Positions 54,394 to 62,502 of a DNA stretch of 64,000 nucleotides are shown piece by piece. The stretch is from positions 4,111,938-4,175,937 of the forward strand of contig NZ_KQ089822.1 of the NCBI RefSeq assembly GCF_001037495.1, given 5' to 3'. Under the pieces are notes generated by a model that worked only from the letters and a program-made list of their open reading frames with translations, was not told where the DNA came from and did no database searches. The first letter of the stretch is position 1; each line of letters starts with the position of its first letter. Made by a program: the position numbers and the translations under genes. Source of the DNA: Citrobacter sp. MGH106 (GTDB lineage: Bacteria > Pseudomonadota > Gammaproteobacteria > Enterobacterales > Enterobacteriaceae).

Positions 54394-55530
54394 TTATAGT
54401 TCCTGTCCTTTTATATTCACCAGACCGTGCAGAACCTGGTCCAGTCCACCGAATACCGAGATTTTATCGATACGCTCAGCCACTCTTTCGAGGGTTTCCA
54501 GCTCTTTTAAACGCAATGCAACCGGGTTGTTTTCCATAACTTTCGCCGTATTCAACAGCGAACGCGTCGCAGCAGTCTCTTCCCGACGACGAATCACGTT
54601 AGCCTGCGCCGATTTCTCAGCTTCAACCAGTTGGGACAATATGGCCTTCATATCTCCCGGCAGCACAATATCTTTTACGCCCAACGAAGCGACCTCGATA
54701 CCAAACGGCGTCATACGGCTCTTCACCTGCGTACTCACGATTTCGTCGATAATCTGCTTATCTTCCAGCAGTTCATCCAGAGTTCGAGTACCCACCGCTT
54801 CACGCAGCGCAAACTGCAGTTCGCGATAGAGATGATCCACCGGTTTGGTGAGCTGACCAAAAGCCTGTAATACGTCGCTATAGCGCCAGTTAGCGGCCAT
54901 ATTCAGACGCAGGTTGACCTTATCTTTGGTCAGGATCTCCTGCCCGCCAACTTCCAGTACCTGCAAGCGGGTATCAACCACTTCGGCTTCAACCAGATGA
55001 TTCACTTTCCAGTACGCGGTCAGACCTGGCGATAACAATGCCTGCGTTTCACCGTCAATTTTCAGCACACCAACGTGCCACGCCGGAATCTGTACCGTTA
55101 AGATCGCTTCGCGTCCCTTTACCGCACCATTGCATCGCGGTTGTAACACCGCATTCATAACCTCTGTTGGCACCAGAACCTGACGCGTATCCATGCGTAC
55201 CAGCTGCAGCGCGTCGTCAGCCCGCCAGTACAAACGGCGTGTCGAGGGCGGCAAAATTTCTTGCAGAATACCGTTGGCATACAGCGCTGCCGCTTCGGTA
55301 TCGGTTAAATCAGCCGCAAGGCAATACTGATCAACCCATGATGACTGGAAGCGGCGCAGATACTCCGCCAACGCTTCGGGCACTTCACTACCATCCATGT
55401 TAACGATCAGCACTTCCGGTGGGTTAAGCCACGGCAAACGGTGTTCGCCTGTTTCCAGCACCTGATAGTAATCCCCCTTACGGGATAAAAGACCTAACTG
55501 ACCTTTTTTAATTGTGATTTTCTTAGCCAT
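54394..55530 (-). CDS. Slipin (SPFH/band-7 family) protein, RtcR-linked
   Basis: 378-residue SPFH family protein. The core lies in residues ~145-310: GVLKIDGETQALLSPGLTAY, EVGGQEILTKDKVNLRLN, the NWRYSD strand and the helical RELQFALREAVGTRTLDELL with DKQIIDEIV, all typical of slipins/stomatins. A coiled coil follows (residues ~300-335, ANVIRRREETAATRSLLN). Unlike most slipins it has no N-terminal membrane segment. Residues 1-45 (KGQLGLLSRKGDYYQVLETG) look like a second copy of the first SPFH strands. It is divergent from rtcR behind a sigma-54 promoter and a long structured leader. Role: by context RNA-damage or stress response; unproven. Start ATG has AAGGAAT upstream. Confidence 0.85.
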   Translation of the reverse strand: MAKKITIKKGQLGLLSRKGDYYQVLETGEHRLPWLNPPEVLIVNMDGSEVPEALAEYLRRFQSSWVDQYCLAADLTDTEAAALYANGILQEILPPSTRRLYWRADDALQLVRMDTRQVLVPTEVMNAVLQPRCNGAVKGREAILTVQIPAWHVGVLKIDGETQALLSPGLTAYWKVNHLVEAEVVDTRLQVLEVGGQEILTKDKVNLRLNMAANWRYSDVLQAFGQLTKPVDHLYRELQFALREAVGTRTLDELLEDKQIIDEIVSTQVKSRMTPFGIEVASLGVKDIVLPGDMKAILSQLVEAEKSAQANVIRRREETAATRSLLNTAKVMENNPVALRLKELETLERVAERIDKISVFGGLDQVLHGLVNIKGQEL

Positions 55531-55632
55531 TTTTTATTCCTTAATGAGTGAACCAGGCGCGGGTGCAGAGGCGAAGCGACAGGGGAATTCCCTTTTGCCT
55601 GCCACACGGCATCGTTACCGGCAGCCTGTTTT

Positions 55633-55656
55633 GGGTCCGCTTACTACGCGAAACCC
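55633..55656 (-). other. Two-tier hairpin in the slipin leader
   Basis: Minus-strand RNA GGGU-UU-CGC-GUAGUAA-GCG-G-ACCC, about 100 nt before the slipin start. It follows an AAAAACGGGTTTCG that echoes AAAACGGGTTCG of the tRNA-like element 60 nt earlier. Could be a second small structured RNA (compare YrlB in Salmonella) or a leader hairpin. No T-run follows. Confidence 0.45.
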
Positions 55657-55691
55657 GTTTTTATTTATATGATTAACAACCAGTTTTCATT

Positions 55692-55819
55692 TGGAGGATG
55701 AAATTGGGAATCGAACCCGTTTTGAGTCATCGACTGACGGAACACTCCCGGAAAACAGCATCAGCCGTTCCTGACGTGCCGGCGGGGTTTAACCCCCTGC
55801 GCTTTCAGCGTTATTGACG
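55692..55819 (-). ncRNA. Candidate tRNA-like (YrlA-type) RNA in the slipin leader
   Basis: Read on the minus strand from the predicted start near 55819. First come CGCU-GAA-AGCG and GGGG-UUAAA-CCCC hairpins. Then a 75-nt domain (55766 to 55692) is closed by GGCUGAUG and CAUCCUCC (4 bp, a 2x2 internal loop, 2 bp). Inside, in order: hairpin CGGGA-GUG-UUCCG, abutting hairpin GUCA-GUCGA-UGAC, and a T-arm GGG-UUCGAUU-CCC; the 3' end carries an encoded CCA. This is the arm order of a tRNA, with short arms, but no normal tRNA. A Y RNA with a tRNA-like domain is known from RtcR-controlled operons in Salmonella (YrlA). Ends, processing and the homology are inferred. Confidence 0.55.
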
Positions 55820-55829
55820 AAGGGGTTAT

Positions 55830-55846
55830 TGCCAGAAGCATGCCAG
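55830..55846 (-). promoter_or_regulatory. Sigma-54 promoter for the tRNA-like RNA and slipin gene
   Basis: Minus-strand CTGGCATGCTTCTGGCA fits consensus YTGGCACGRNNNTTGCW with the -24 GG and -12 GC exactly 12 bases apart; mismatches are T for C, C for R and G for T. It faces the slipin gene and predicts a start near 55819. RtcR is a sigma-54 activator and is encoded divergently, so this is the expected RtcR target. Confidence 0.85.
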
Positions 55847-55943
55847 AAAGATAAATTGCCATGATTATTTTTTATTTTATTGATTTATATGATTTTAATT
55901 TTCAATCTTCATACAGGTGGTTGCCGCGCTCATCGATATTTCT

Positions 55944-55972
55944 TATCTTTTAATATCTAAACTTATCTATCT
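55944..55972. promoter_or_regulatory. 10-bp phased TATCT repeats, candidate RtcR upstream sites
   Basis: TATCT occurs at 55944, 55954 and 55964, exactly 10 bases apart, with a further TATCT at 55968. They lie about 100-125 bases upstream of the sigma-54 promoter, a usual distance for enhancer sites, and just before rtcR. The assignment to RtcR is by position only. Confidence 0.4.
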
Positions 55973-55981
55973 GGATAAACC

Positions 55982-57561
55982 ATGAAAAAACGTCGGGTGG
56001 TGATTGGTGTTCTTGGAACGGTGCTGGACGATCGCGGCAAGCGGGCGAGCCGCTTTAAGAGATGGCGACCCACAGTGGGCCTCTGTCTGCAGACTGATTT
56101 TCCCATCGACAGACTGGAACTGCTCCACCAGCCGCGCGATGAGAGCGTGGCGCAAAGGCTAATCAAAGACGTTACGCAACTTTCCCGCACACCGAGGTGC
56201 GCGCACATGTAGTGACGATTAACGATCCGTGGGATTTTGAGGAGGTCTATGCCGCATTTCTCGACTTCGCGACCCATTACCCCTTTGATACTGAAAACGA
56301 AGAGTATCTGGTACACATCACTACCGGGACACATGTGGCGCAGATCTGCTGGTTCCTGCTGACGGAAGCCCGCTACCTACCCGCCAGCCTGCTGCAAACC
56401 AGTCCAGCCCCCAAAGGCTCATCAGAAGACGCTGTCACCGCCGGCGTCTGCTCGGTTATCGATCTGGATTTAAGCCGTTATGCCACGCTGACCAGCCGTT
56501 TCCTGCGCGAGCAACAGCAGTCCGTCTCCTTTCTGAAAGCAGGGATAGATACGCGTAACGCTACGTTTAACAAACTGATTGACCGCATTGAGCGCGTTGC
56601 GTTGCGATCTACCGATCCAATTTTGCTCACGGGTCCTACCGGCGCGGGTAAATCCTTCCTGGCAAAACGTATTTTTCAGTTACGGCAGTCGCGCCATCTG
56701 GTGGCAGGCAAACTGGTGGCGGTAAACTGCGCCACCCTGCGCGGCGACAACGCGATGTCCACGCTGTTTGGTCATGTAAAAGGGGCATTTACGGGCGCAC
56801 TCACTCCACGTACAGGGCTATTACGGGAAGCCGATGGCGGCGTGTTGTTTCTTGATGAAATAGCCGAACTGGGGCTGGATGAGCAGGCCATGCTGTTAAA
56901 AGCCATTGAAGAAAAAACCTTTTTCCCGTTTGGCTCGGATAAAGAGGTTTACAGTGATTTCCAGCTGATTGCGGGGACACATCGTGATATGCAGCAATGG
57001 GTAGCCGAGGGACGTTTCCGCGAGGATCTCTATGCGCGTATTAATATGTGGCGCTTTGCCCTGCCGGGTCTGGCACAGCGACGGGAAGATATCGCACCGA
57101 ATGTAGAGTATGAACTACAGCGTTTTTCCGATAAGAAACAGATGCAGATCCGTTTCGACAAAGAGGCACGAGAACGTTATCTGGCGTTTGCCTGTTCATC
57201 ACAGGCGCAATGGCGCGGCAATTTTCGCGAACTGAGTTCATCCGTTGCCCGAATGGCGACACTGGCCGAACAGGGGCGCATCACGTTATCTCTTGTCAAA
57301 GAAGAGATTGTGCTGTTACAGGAGAGCTGGCAGCTAACGACCTCGCAGCCTGAAATCAATATGGAGATCGACCTGTTTGATAAGCGTCAGTTAGAAACGG
57401 TCCTCGACGTTTGCCGCCGCAGCGCATCATTGTCCGAAGCTGGACGCGAGCTGTTTGCCGTATCCCGCCAGAAGAAAACCAATCCTAACGATGCAGACCG
57501 CCTGCGAAAATATCTGGCCCGTTTTGGGTTGAACTGGGAGAGTGTCCGCAGCGGAACATGA
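55982..57561 (+). pseudogene. rtcR: RtcR, sigma-54 activator with CARF sensor domain, frameshifted
   Basis: RtcR activates RNA-repair genes with sigma-54 and senses RNA ends through its N-terminal CARF domain. Frame 1 (from 55982) encodes MKKRRVVIGVLGTVLDDRG to residue ~66 and stops at 56212. The remainder, from ~56182, is in the -1 frame and is intact: INDPWDFEEVYAAF, AAA+ Walker A GPTGAGKSFL, the sigma-54 contact GAFTGA, Walker [11 protein letters not shown] and a C-terminal HTH (LSEAGRELFAVSRQ). Adding one base at CAACTTTCCC (56178-56187) rebuilds one 526-residue protein like the 532-residue E. coli RtcR. So one T was probably lost from a T-run, or it is a sequencing error. A GTG at 56197 could start a truncated protein lacking part of the CARF domain, but has no good ribosome site. 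Confidence 0.85.
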
Positions 57562-57609
57562 ACATAATTTGTTTGAATAAAATTCCTGCACGCGATAAAC
57601 AATAGCTAT

Positions 57610-57629
57610 GGTCGGGCTCGATCCCGGCC
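57610..57629 (+). other. Hairpin between rtcR and panS
   Basis: GGTCGGG-CTCGAT-CCCGGCC, a 7-bp stem, followed by TGTTTATAA. It may be a weak rtcR terminator. Its GGG-CTCGAT-CCC tip resembles a tRNA T-arm, as in the slipin leader, but the sequence around it does not fold into a tRNA shape. Confidence 0.5.
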
Positions 57630-57727
57630 TGTTTATAACAAGCAAACACAACCGACTCTTAATAATTCTGGTGACAGCGACATCGCTGTTGCCTGAAATA
57701 TGACGAGTAAAGTGCAAGGAAAACAAC

Positions 57728-58669
57728 ATGCTCGCCACTCTCACCCGGCTGTTCCCGTTATGGGCGCTGCTACTCTCTGTTATCGCGTATTATACGCCAT
57801 CCACCTTTACCCCTGTTGGCCCATGGGTCACCACGCTGTTAATGCTGATTATGCTCGGGATGGGCGTACATCTTAAAGTTGATGACTTTAAGCGCGTACT
57901 CTCACGTCCTGCACCGGTCGCCGCAGGTATTTTCCTGCACTATCTGGTGATGCCGCTCGCGGCCTGGATTCTGGCACTGGCTTTCCATATGCCACCGGAA
58001 CTGTCCGCTGGCATGGTACTGGTCGGTAGTGTCGCCAGCGGCACTGCATCCAATGTAATGATCTACCTGGCAAAGGGTGACGTGGCGCTGTCTGTCACTA
58101 TTTCATCTGTTTCAACGCTGGTAGGCGTCGTCGCCACCCCGCTGCTGACACGACTGTATGTCGATGCGCATATTCAGGTGGATGTGATGGGAATGCTGCT
58201 CAGCATTCTACAAATTGTCGTAATCCCAATTGCTCTGGGCCTGGTCATTCACCATCTGTTCCCACGGGTAGTCAAAGCCGTGGAACCGTATCTACCTGCT
58301 TTCTCAATGGTGTGCATTCTGGCGATCATCAGCGCAGTCGTGGCGGGTTCCGCGTCACACATCGCATCCGTCGGCTTTGTGGTGATTATCGCCGTGATTT
58401 TGCACAACACTATCGGTCTGCTCGGTGGTTACTGGGGCGGAAAACTGTTTGGCTTCGATGAATCCACTTGCCGCACGCTGGCGATCGAGGTGGGAATGCA
58501 GAACTCAGGACTTGCTGCCGCGCTGGGAAAAATCTACTTCGGCCCGCTGGCCGCGCTTCCAGGCGCACTGTTCTCTGTCTGGCATAACCTTTCCGGCTCA
58601 CTGCTGGCAGGCTACTGGTCCGGTAAACCAATTGATGAGAAACACCATCAGGCGGTGAAGGAAAACTAA
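57728..58669 (+). CDS. panS: PanS-like ketopantoate/pantoate transporter (bile acid:sodium symporter family)
   Basis: 313-residue membrane protein of the BASS family with about nine or ten hydrophobic segments. Signature stretches: [20 protein letters not shown] near residue 97 and [14 protein letters not shown] near residue 255, both sodium-site regions. Salmonella PanS (ketopantoate uptake) belongs to this group; the substrate here is inferred from similarity as remembered. It lies between rtcR and yjbD, with its own upstream gap of 166 bases. E. coli K-12 has no gene at this position. Confidence 0.75.
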   Translation: MLATLTRLFPLWALLLSVIAYYTPSTFTPVGPWVTTLLMLIMLGMGVHLKVDDFKRVLSRPAPVAAGIFLHYLVMPLAAWILALAFHMPPELSAGMVLVGSVASGTASNVMIYLAKGDVALSVTISSVSTLVGVVATPLLTRLYVDAHIQVDVMGMLLSILQIVVIPIALGLVIHHLFPRVVKAVEPYLPAFSMVCILAIISAVVAGSASHIASVGFVVIIAVILHNTIGLLGGYWGGKLFGFDESTCRTLAIEVGMQNSGLAAALGKIYFGPLAALPGALFSVWHNLSGSLLAGYWSGKPIDEKHHQAVKEN

Positions 58670-58673
58670 AAAA

Positions 58674-58706
58674 GTGCCGGGAGGCGCAAGCTTACCCGGC
58701 CTATAT
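58674..58706. repeat. REP-like element after panS
   Basis: GTGCCGGGAGGCGCAAGC followed by TTACCCGGCCTATATGC, one short REP unit just after the panS stop. Confidence 0.75.
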
Positions 58707-58766
58707 GCTATCAGACAGCCCGAGATTACCGTACACTGAGCTAACAGGCTAACTGAGGGCAACCGT

Positions 58767-59039
58767 ATGGCACTCCCCCGCATTACCCAAAAAGAGATGA
58801 CCGAGCGCGAACAGCGTGAGCTGAAAACGCTGCTTGACCGCGCCCGCATTGCACATGGCCGCCTGCTGACCAACGCAGAGACCAACAGTATTAAGAAGGA
58901 ATACATCGATAAGCTGATGGTTCAGCGCGAAGCAGAGGCAAAAAAAGCCCGCCAGTTGAAGAAAAAGCAGGCTTATAAACCAGATGCGGAAGCATCGTTT
59001 TCCTGGTCAGCGAATACGCCAACGCGCGGCAGACGTTAA
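58767..59039 (+). CDS. yjbD: DUF3811 family protein YjbD
   Basis: 90-residue very basic and charged protein, same length as E. coli Yjb[21 protein letters not shown] at the start and a lysine-rich coil ([16 protein letters not shown]) near residue 65. Function unknown. The stop overlaps the rluF stop (convergent). Confidence 0.92.
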   Translation: MALPRITQKEMTEREQRELKTLLDRARIAHGRLLTNAETNSIKKEYIDKLMVQREAEAKKARQLKKKQAYKPDAEASFSWSANTPTRGRR

Positions 59040-59911
59040 CGTCCTTTCTTCTTACGCCCCGGCGAGGTAAAACGTTTACCGTTTGCAGCCGGGCGCGCTT
59101 TCTCTTTCTCAGCGGATTTTTCGATCTTCACGACCGGGCGCTTAATACCTGCCGTTTTTGGCTTCGCTTTCGCCTTCGGTTTCGCTTCTGAAGAAGAGTT
59201 TTCAATCAATTTGAACAGTTCGATCAGCTCATCATCCGTCAGATCACGCCATTCCCCCAGCGGTAAGCCGGACAGACCGACGTTCATGATACGCGTACGT
59301 TCAAGCTTCGTGACTTCATAGCTAAAGTGTTCGCACATACGACGGATCTGGCGATTTAGCCCCTGAACAAGCGTGATGCGAAAAACAAACGGCGCCTCTT
59401 TCCGGACCTTACATTTTTTGGTGACAGTGCCAAGAATAGGCACACCAGCCCCCATTCCACGAATGAACTCGTCCGTGACCGGTTTATCTACCGTCACCAG
59501 ATACTCTTTTTCGTGATCGTTACCGGCACGCAGGATCTTATTGACCAGGTCGCCATGGTTGGTCAGAAAAATCAGCCCCTGAGAGTCTTTATCCAGGCGG
59601 CCAATCGGGAACACGCGCTTACTGTGGTTCACAAAATCAACAATGTTGTCGCGTTCGCTGTCTTCGGTAGTGCTCACGATCCCCACCGGCTTATTCAGCG
59701 CGATAAAAACCAGATCTTCCGCTTCACGCGGCTCAATCAACCGACCATTCACTTTGACGACGTCGCCAGGCATCACCTGATCGCCAATGGTGGCGCGTTT
59801 GCCATTAATGAAGACATTCCCTTGTTCGATAAAGCGATCCGCCTCGCGACGCGAGCAGATTCCGCTTTCACTGATGTATTTATTTAATCGGATGGATGAG
59901 TCGGGCAGCAT
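59036..59911 (-). CDS. rluF: 23S rRNA pseudouridine synthase RluF
   Basis: 291-residue enzyme (E. coli 290) making pseudouridine at 23S U2604 and tRNA-Tyr U35. N-terminal S4 RNA-binding domain ([21 protein letters not shown], residues ~5-25), RsuA/RluB/E/F catalytic core with [11 protein letters not shown] (catalytic Asp, residue ~107) and [13 protein letters not shown] near residue 185. The C-terminal 60 residues are Lys/Pro-rich and low-complexity, as usual. Confidence 0.96.
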   Translation of the reverse strand: MLPDSSIRLNKYISESGICSRREADRFIEQGNVFINGKRATIGDQVMPGDVVKVNGRLIEPREAEDLVFIALNKPVGIVSTTEDSERDNIVDFVNHSKRVFPIGRLDKDSQGLIFLTNHGDLVNKILRAGNDHEKEYLVTVDKPVTDEFIRGMGAGVPILGTVTKKCKVRKEAPFVFRITLVQGLNRQIRRMCEHFSYEVTKLERTRIMNVGLSGLPLGEWRDLTDDELIELFKLIENSSSEAKPKAKAKPKTAGIKRPVVKIEKSAEKEKARPAANGKRFTSPGRKKKGR

Positions 59912-60087
59912 AAGTTCTCCTTTGGCAGAGAAATATACCCTACCTTGCGGGCGATAAAAAATAATCGTGTTCGAATGCCCAAGCGCTATATGTGATCAAT
60001 CACACCTTTCTACACAAAAGTGTCAGCAATCCGCGCCTGCAATTTTGTTGGGCGAAAATAAACAGAATCAACGCATTACAGCAACAA

Positions 60088-60242
60088 GCACATTTGTGCC
60101 AGCAACGCGCTATCAGCACATCAAATGTGCAACATAATCAGCCAGTTCATGGCGATGAAATAAGTGAAAATAGCTTTGAGATGTGGAACGGATGGGGTTA
60201 TATCAGATCAAGAAGTCAATTTCGTGATTTGCACAAATGTGC
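60088..60242. promoter_or_regulatory. Three SorC operator-like inverted repeats
   Basis: GCACATTTGTGC (60088-60099), GCACATCAAATGTGC (60116-60130) and GCACAAATGTGC (60231-60242), the third being the exact reverse complement of the first. The first two flank the likely sor promoter region; the last touches the AGGAG ribosome site of sorC. A looser ACAC-AAAA-GTGT lies at 60013-60024. Expected to bind SorC for sorbose control and autoregulation; inferred from symmetry and place. Confidence 0.6.
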
Positions 60243-60254
60243 AGGAGCCCAAAG

Positions 60255-61208
60255 ATGGCGACGGAAAACAGCGATGATATCCGCCTGATCGTAAAAATAG
60301 CGCAGCTTTATTACGAACAGGATATGACACAAGCGCAAATCGCCCGGGAGCTGGGAATCTATCGCACCACGATCAGCCGCTTGCTAAAGCGTGGTCGCGA
60401 GCAGGGCATCGTCACCATCGCCATTAATTACGACTACAACGAGAACCTGTGGCTGGAACAGCAGCTAAAACAGAAATTTGGCCTGAAAGAAGCGGTCGTG
60501 GTCTCCTGCGATAGCGAACAGGAAGATGAACAGCTCAAGATGATGGGCGTGCACGGCGCGCAGTTACTGGAACGCTTGCTGGAACCTGGCGATATTATCG
60601 GTTTCTCATGGGGGCGCGCGGTAAGGGGACTGGTTGAAGGATTATCCCCCGCCAGCCAGTCACGTCAGCTTATCTGCGTGCCTATCATCGGCGGGCCGTC
60701 CGGCAAACTTGAAAGTCGCTACCACGTCAACACGCTGACTTACAGCGCAGCGGCAAAGCTCAAGGGCGAATCGCACCTGGCAGATTTCCCGGCGCTTCTG
60801 GAAAATCCGCTGATCCGTAACGGGATTATGCAGTCACAACATTTTAAATCGATTTCCGCCTACTGGGATAATCTGGATGTCGCGCTGGTGGGAATTGGTT
60901 CCCCGGCGATACGAGATGGTGCTAACTGGCATGCATTTTACGGCAGCGAAGAGAGTGATGACCTGCATGCCCGTCAGGTTGCCGGGGACATTTGTTCACG
61001 CTTTTATGATATCAACGGTGTGACGGTAGAGACCAATATGAGTGAAAAGACGCTCTCCATCGAAACCAATAAATTAAAGCAGGCGCGTTACTCCATCGGC
61101 ATCGCCATGGGGGAAGAAAAACTGAGCGGTATTCTCGGTGCTTTACGCGGAAATTATATTAACGGTTTAGTCACTAACAGCCATACTGCTGAATTATTGT
61201 TGAAATAA
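60255..61208 (+). CDS. sorC: Sorbose operon regulator SorC
   Basis: 317-residue SorC/DeoR-type regulator. HTH in residues ~20-50 (MTQAQIARELGIYRTTISRL), then an effector domain of the sugar isomerase-like fold (residues ~60-317) that binds sorbose-1-phosphate in Klebsiella. First gene of sorCDFBAM; ATG at 60255 has AGGAG 8 bases upstream and is chosen over one six codons earlier that lies in the operator. Confidence 0.93.
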   Translation: MATENSDDIRLIVKIAQLYYEQDMTQAQIARELGIYRTTISRLLKRGREQGIVTIAINYDYNENLWLEQQLKQKFGLKEAVVVSCDSEQEDEQLKMMGVHGAQLLERLLEPGDIIGFSWGRAVRGLVEGLSPASQSRQLICVPIIGGPSGKLESRYHVNTLTYSAAAKLKGESHLADFPALLENPLIRNGIMQSQHFKSISAYWDNLDVALVGIGSPAIRDGANWHAFYGSEESDDLHARQVAGDICSRFYDINGVTVETNMSEKTLSIETNKLKQARYSIGIAMGEEKLSGILGALRGNYINGLVTNSHTAELLLK

Positions 61209-61278
61209 ATATATTCAAATTGATCCTGACGTAATTAATTTTATGAGGGATCACCTTATCTGAAATTGGGAGTCTATT

Positions 61279-62085
61279 ATGAAAACGTGGTTAAATCTGC
61301 AAGATAAAGTCATTATTGTTACCGGTGGCGCATCCGGAATTGGCCTGGCCATTGTCGAAGAATTATTAGCACAAGGCGCTAATGTGCAAATGGCAGATAT
61401 TCATGGCGGAGAAGGTAAATATGAAGGCCATAGCGGATATCACTTCTGGCCAACGGATATTTCCAGCGCCAAAGAAGTTAATCATACTGTTGCTGAAATT
61501 ATTCAACGCTACGGACGTATTGACGGACTGGTGAATAATGCAGGGGTTAATTTCCCACGCCTGCTTGTCGATGAAAAAGCACCCGCCGGACAATATGAAC
61601 TCAACGAAGCTGCTTTTGAAAAAATGGTCAACATCAACCAGAAAGGTGTGTTCTTAATGTCGCAAGCAGTGGCACGCCAGATGGTGAAACAGCATGACGG
61701 CGTAATTGTGAATGTCTCTTCCGAAAGCGGACTGGAAGGCTCAGAGGGTCAAAGTTGCTATGCCGCCACCAAAGCCGCACTGAATAGCTTTACCCGTTCC
61801 TGGTCAAAGGAATTGGGCAAACACGGTATTCGTGTAGTCGGAATTGCACCTGGCATTCTGGAAAAAACCGGACTGCGCACCCCCGAGTATGAAGAAGCGC
61901 TGGCCTGGACCCGCAACATCACCGTCGAGCAGTTGCGCGAGGGCTATACCAAAAACTCAATTCCTATTGGCCGTTCGGGACGCCTGAGCGAAGTTGCTGA
62001 TTTTGTTTGTTATCTTCTGTCAGAACGCGCCAGCTATATTACCGGAGTAACCACTAACATTGCGGGCGGAAAAACGCGCGGCTAA
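61279..62085 (+). CDS. sorD: Sorbitol-6-phosphate 2-dehydrogenase SorD
   Basis: 268-residue short-chain dehydrogenase. NAD-binding TGGASGIGLA near residue 14, NNAG in LVNNAGVNF near residue 85, and the catalytic YAATK with upstream Ser near residues 145-165. In the sorbose path it interconverts glucitol-6-phosphate and fructose-6-phosphate after SorE. Starts 70 bases after sorC; next genes are tightly spaced. Confidence 0.92.
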   Translation: MKTWLNLQDKVIIVTGGASGIGLAIVEELLAQGANVQMADIHGGEGKYEGHSGYHFWPTDISSAKEVNHTVAEIIQRYGRIDGLVNNAGVNFPRLLVDEKAPAGQYELNEAAFEKMVNINQKGVFLMSQAVARQMVKQHDGVIVNVSSESGLEGSEGQSCYAATKAALNSFTRSWSKELGKHGIRVVGIAPGILEKTGLRTPEYEEALAWTRNITVEQLREGYTKNSIPIGRSGRLSEVADFVCYLLSERASYITGVTTNIAGGKTRG

Positions 62086-62094
62086 GGAGATTTT

Positions 62095-62502
62095 ATGGTC
62101 AATGCAATCTTCTGCGCCCACGGCAAACTGGCCTGCGCCATGCTGGAATCGGTGCAGATGGTCTACGGCGATGCCAACGTTGAAGCGGTGGAATTTGTCC
62201 CCGGTGAAAACGCCAGCGACATCGTGGTAAAACTGGAAAAGTTAGTGAGCGTTCACACTAGCGATGAGTGGCTGATAGCCGTCGATTTACAGTGTGGAAG
62301 TCCCTGGAATGCCGCCGCCACACTGGCGATGCGTAACCCGGCAATACGGGTCATTAGTGGGTTGTCACTGCCGTTGGCGCTGGAACTGGTGGACAACCAG
62401 AGCAGTATGAACGTGGATGAACTGTGTGAACACCTGACGAGCATTGCGCTACAAACTTGCGTCGTCTGGAAGCCACTGGAAACGATCGATGAGGATTTCT
62501 GA
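62095..62502 (+). CDS. sorF: Sorbose PTS EIIA component SorF
   Basis: 135-residue EIIA of the mannose/sorbose PTS family. Phosphorylated His in ICAHGKLACAM near residue 9. It receives phosphate from HPr and passes it to SorB. RBS AAGGAG before ATG at 62095; stop overlaps the sorB start by one base (TGATG). Confidence 0.9.
   Translation: MVNAIFCAHGKLACAMLESVQMVYGDANVEAVEFVPGENASDIVVKLEKLVSVHTSDEWLIAVDLQCGSPWNAAATLAMRNPAIRVISGLSLPLALELVDNQSSMNVDELCEHLTSIALQTCVVWKPLETIDEDF

Noticed and set aside
55692-55718. A normal tRNA gene in the slipin leader
   Set aside because: The T-arm is convincing, but the D and anticodon arms are too short, the acceptor stem has a 2x2 mismatch and there is no usable anticodon loop. 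Called tRNA-like instead.
55982-56212. A separate 76-codon gene upstream of rtcR
   Set aside because: Its protein aligns with the first part of RtcR and joins the next frame with no lost residues, so it is the 5' part of a frameshifted gene.
59990-60006. TGTGATCAATCACA upstream of sorC as a CRP site
   Set aside because: The two half sites TGTGA and TCACA are only 4 bases apart, against the required 6, so it is not a standard CRP site.
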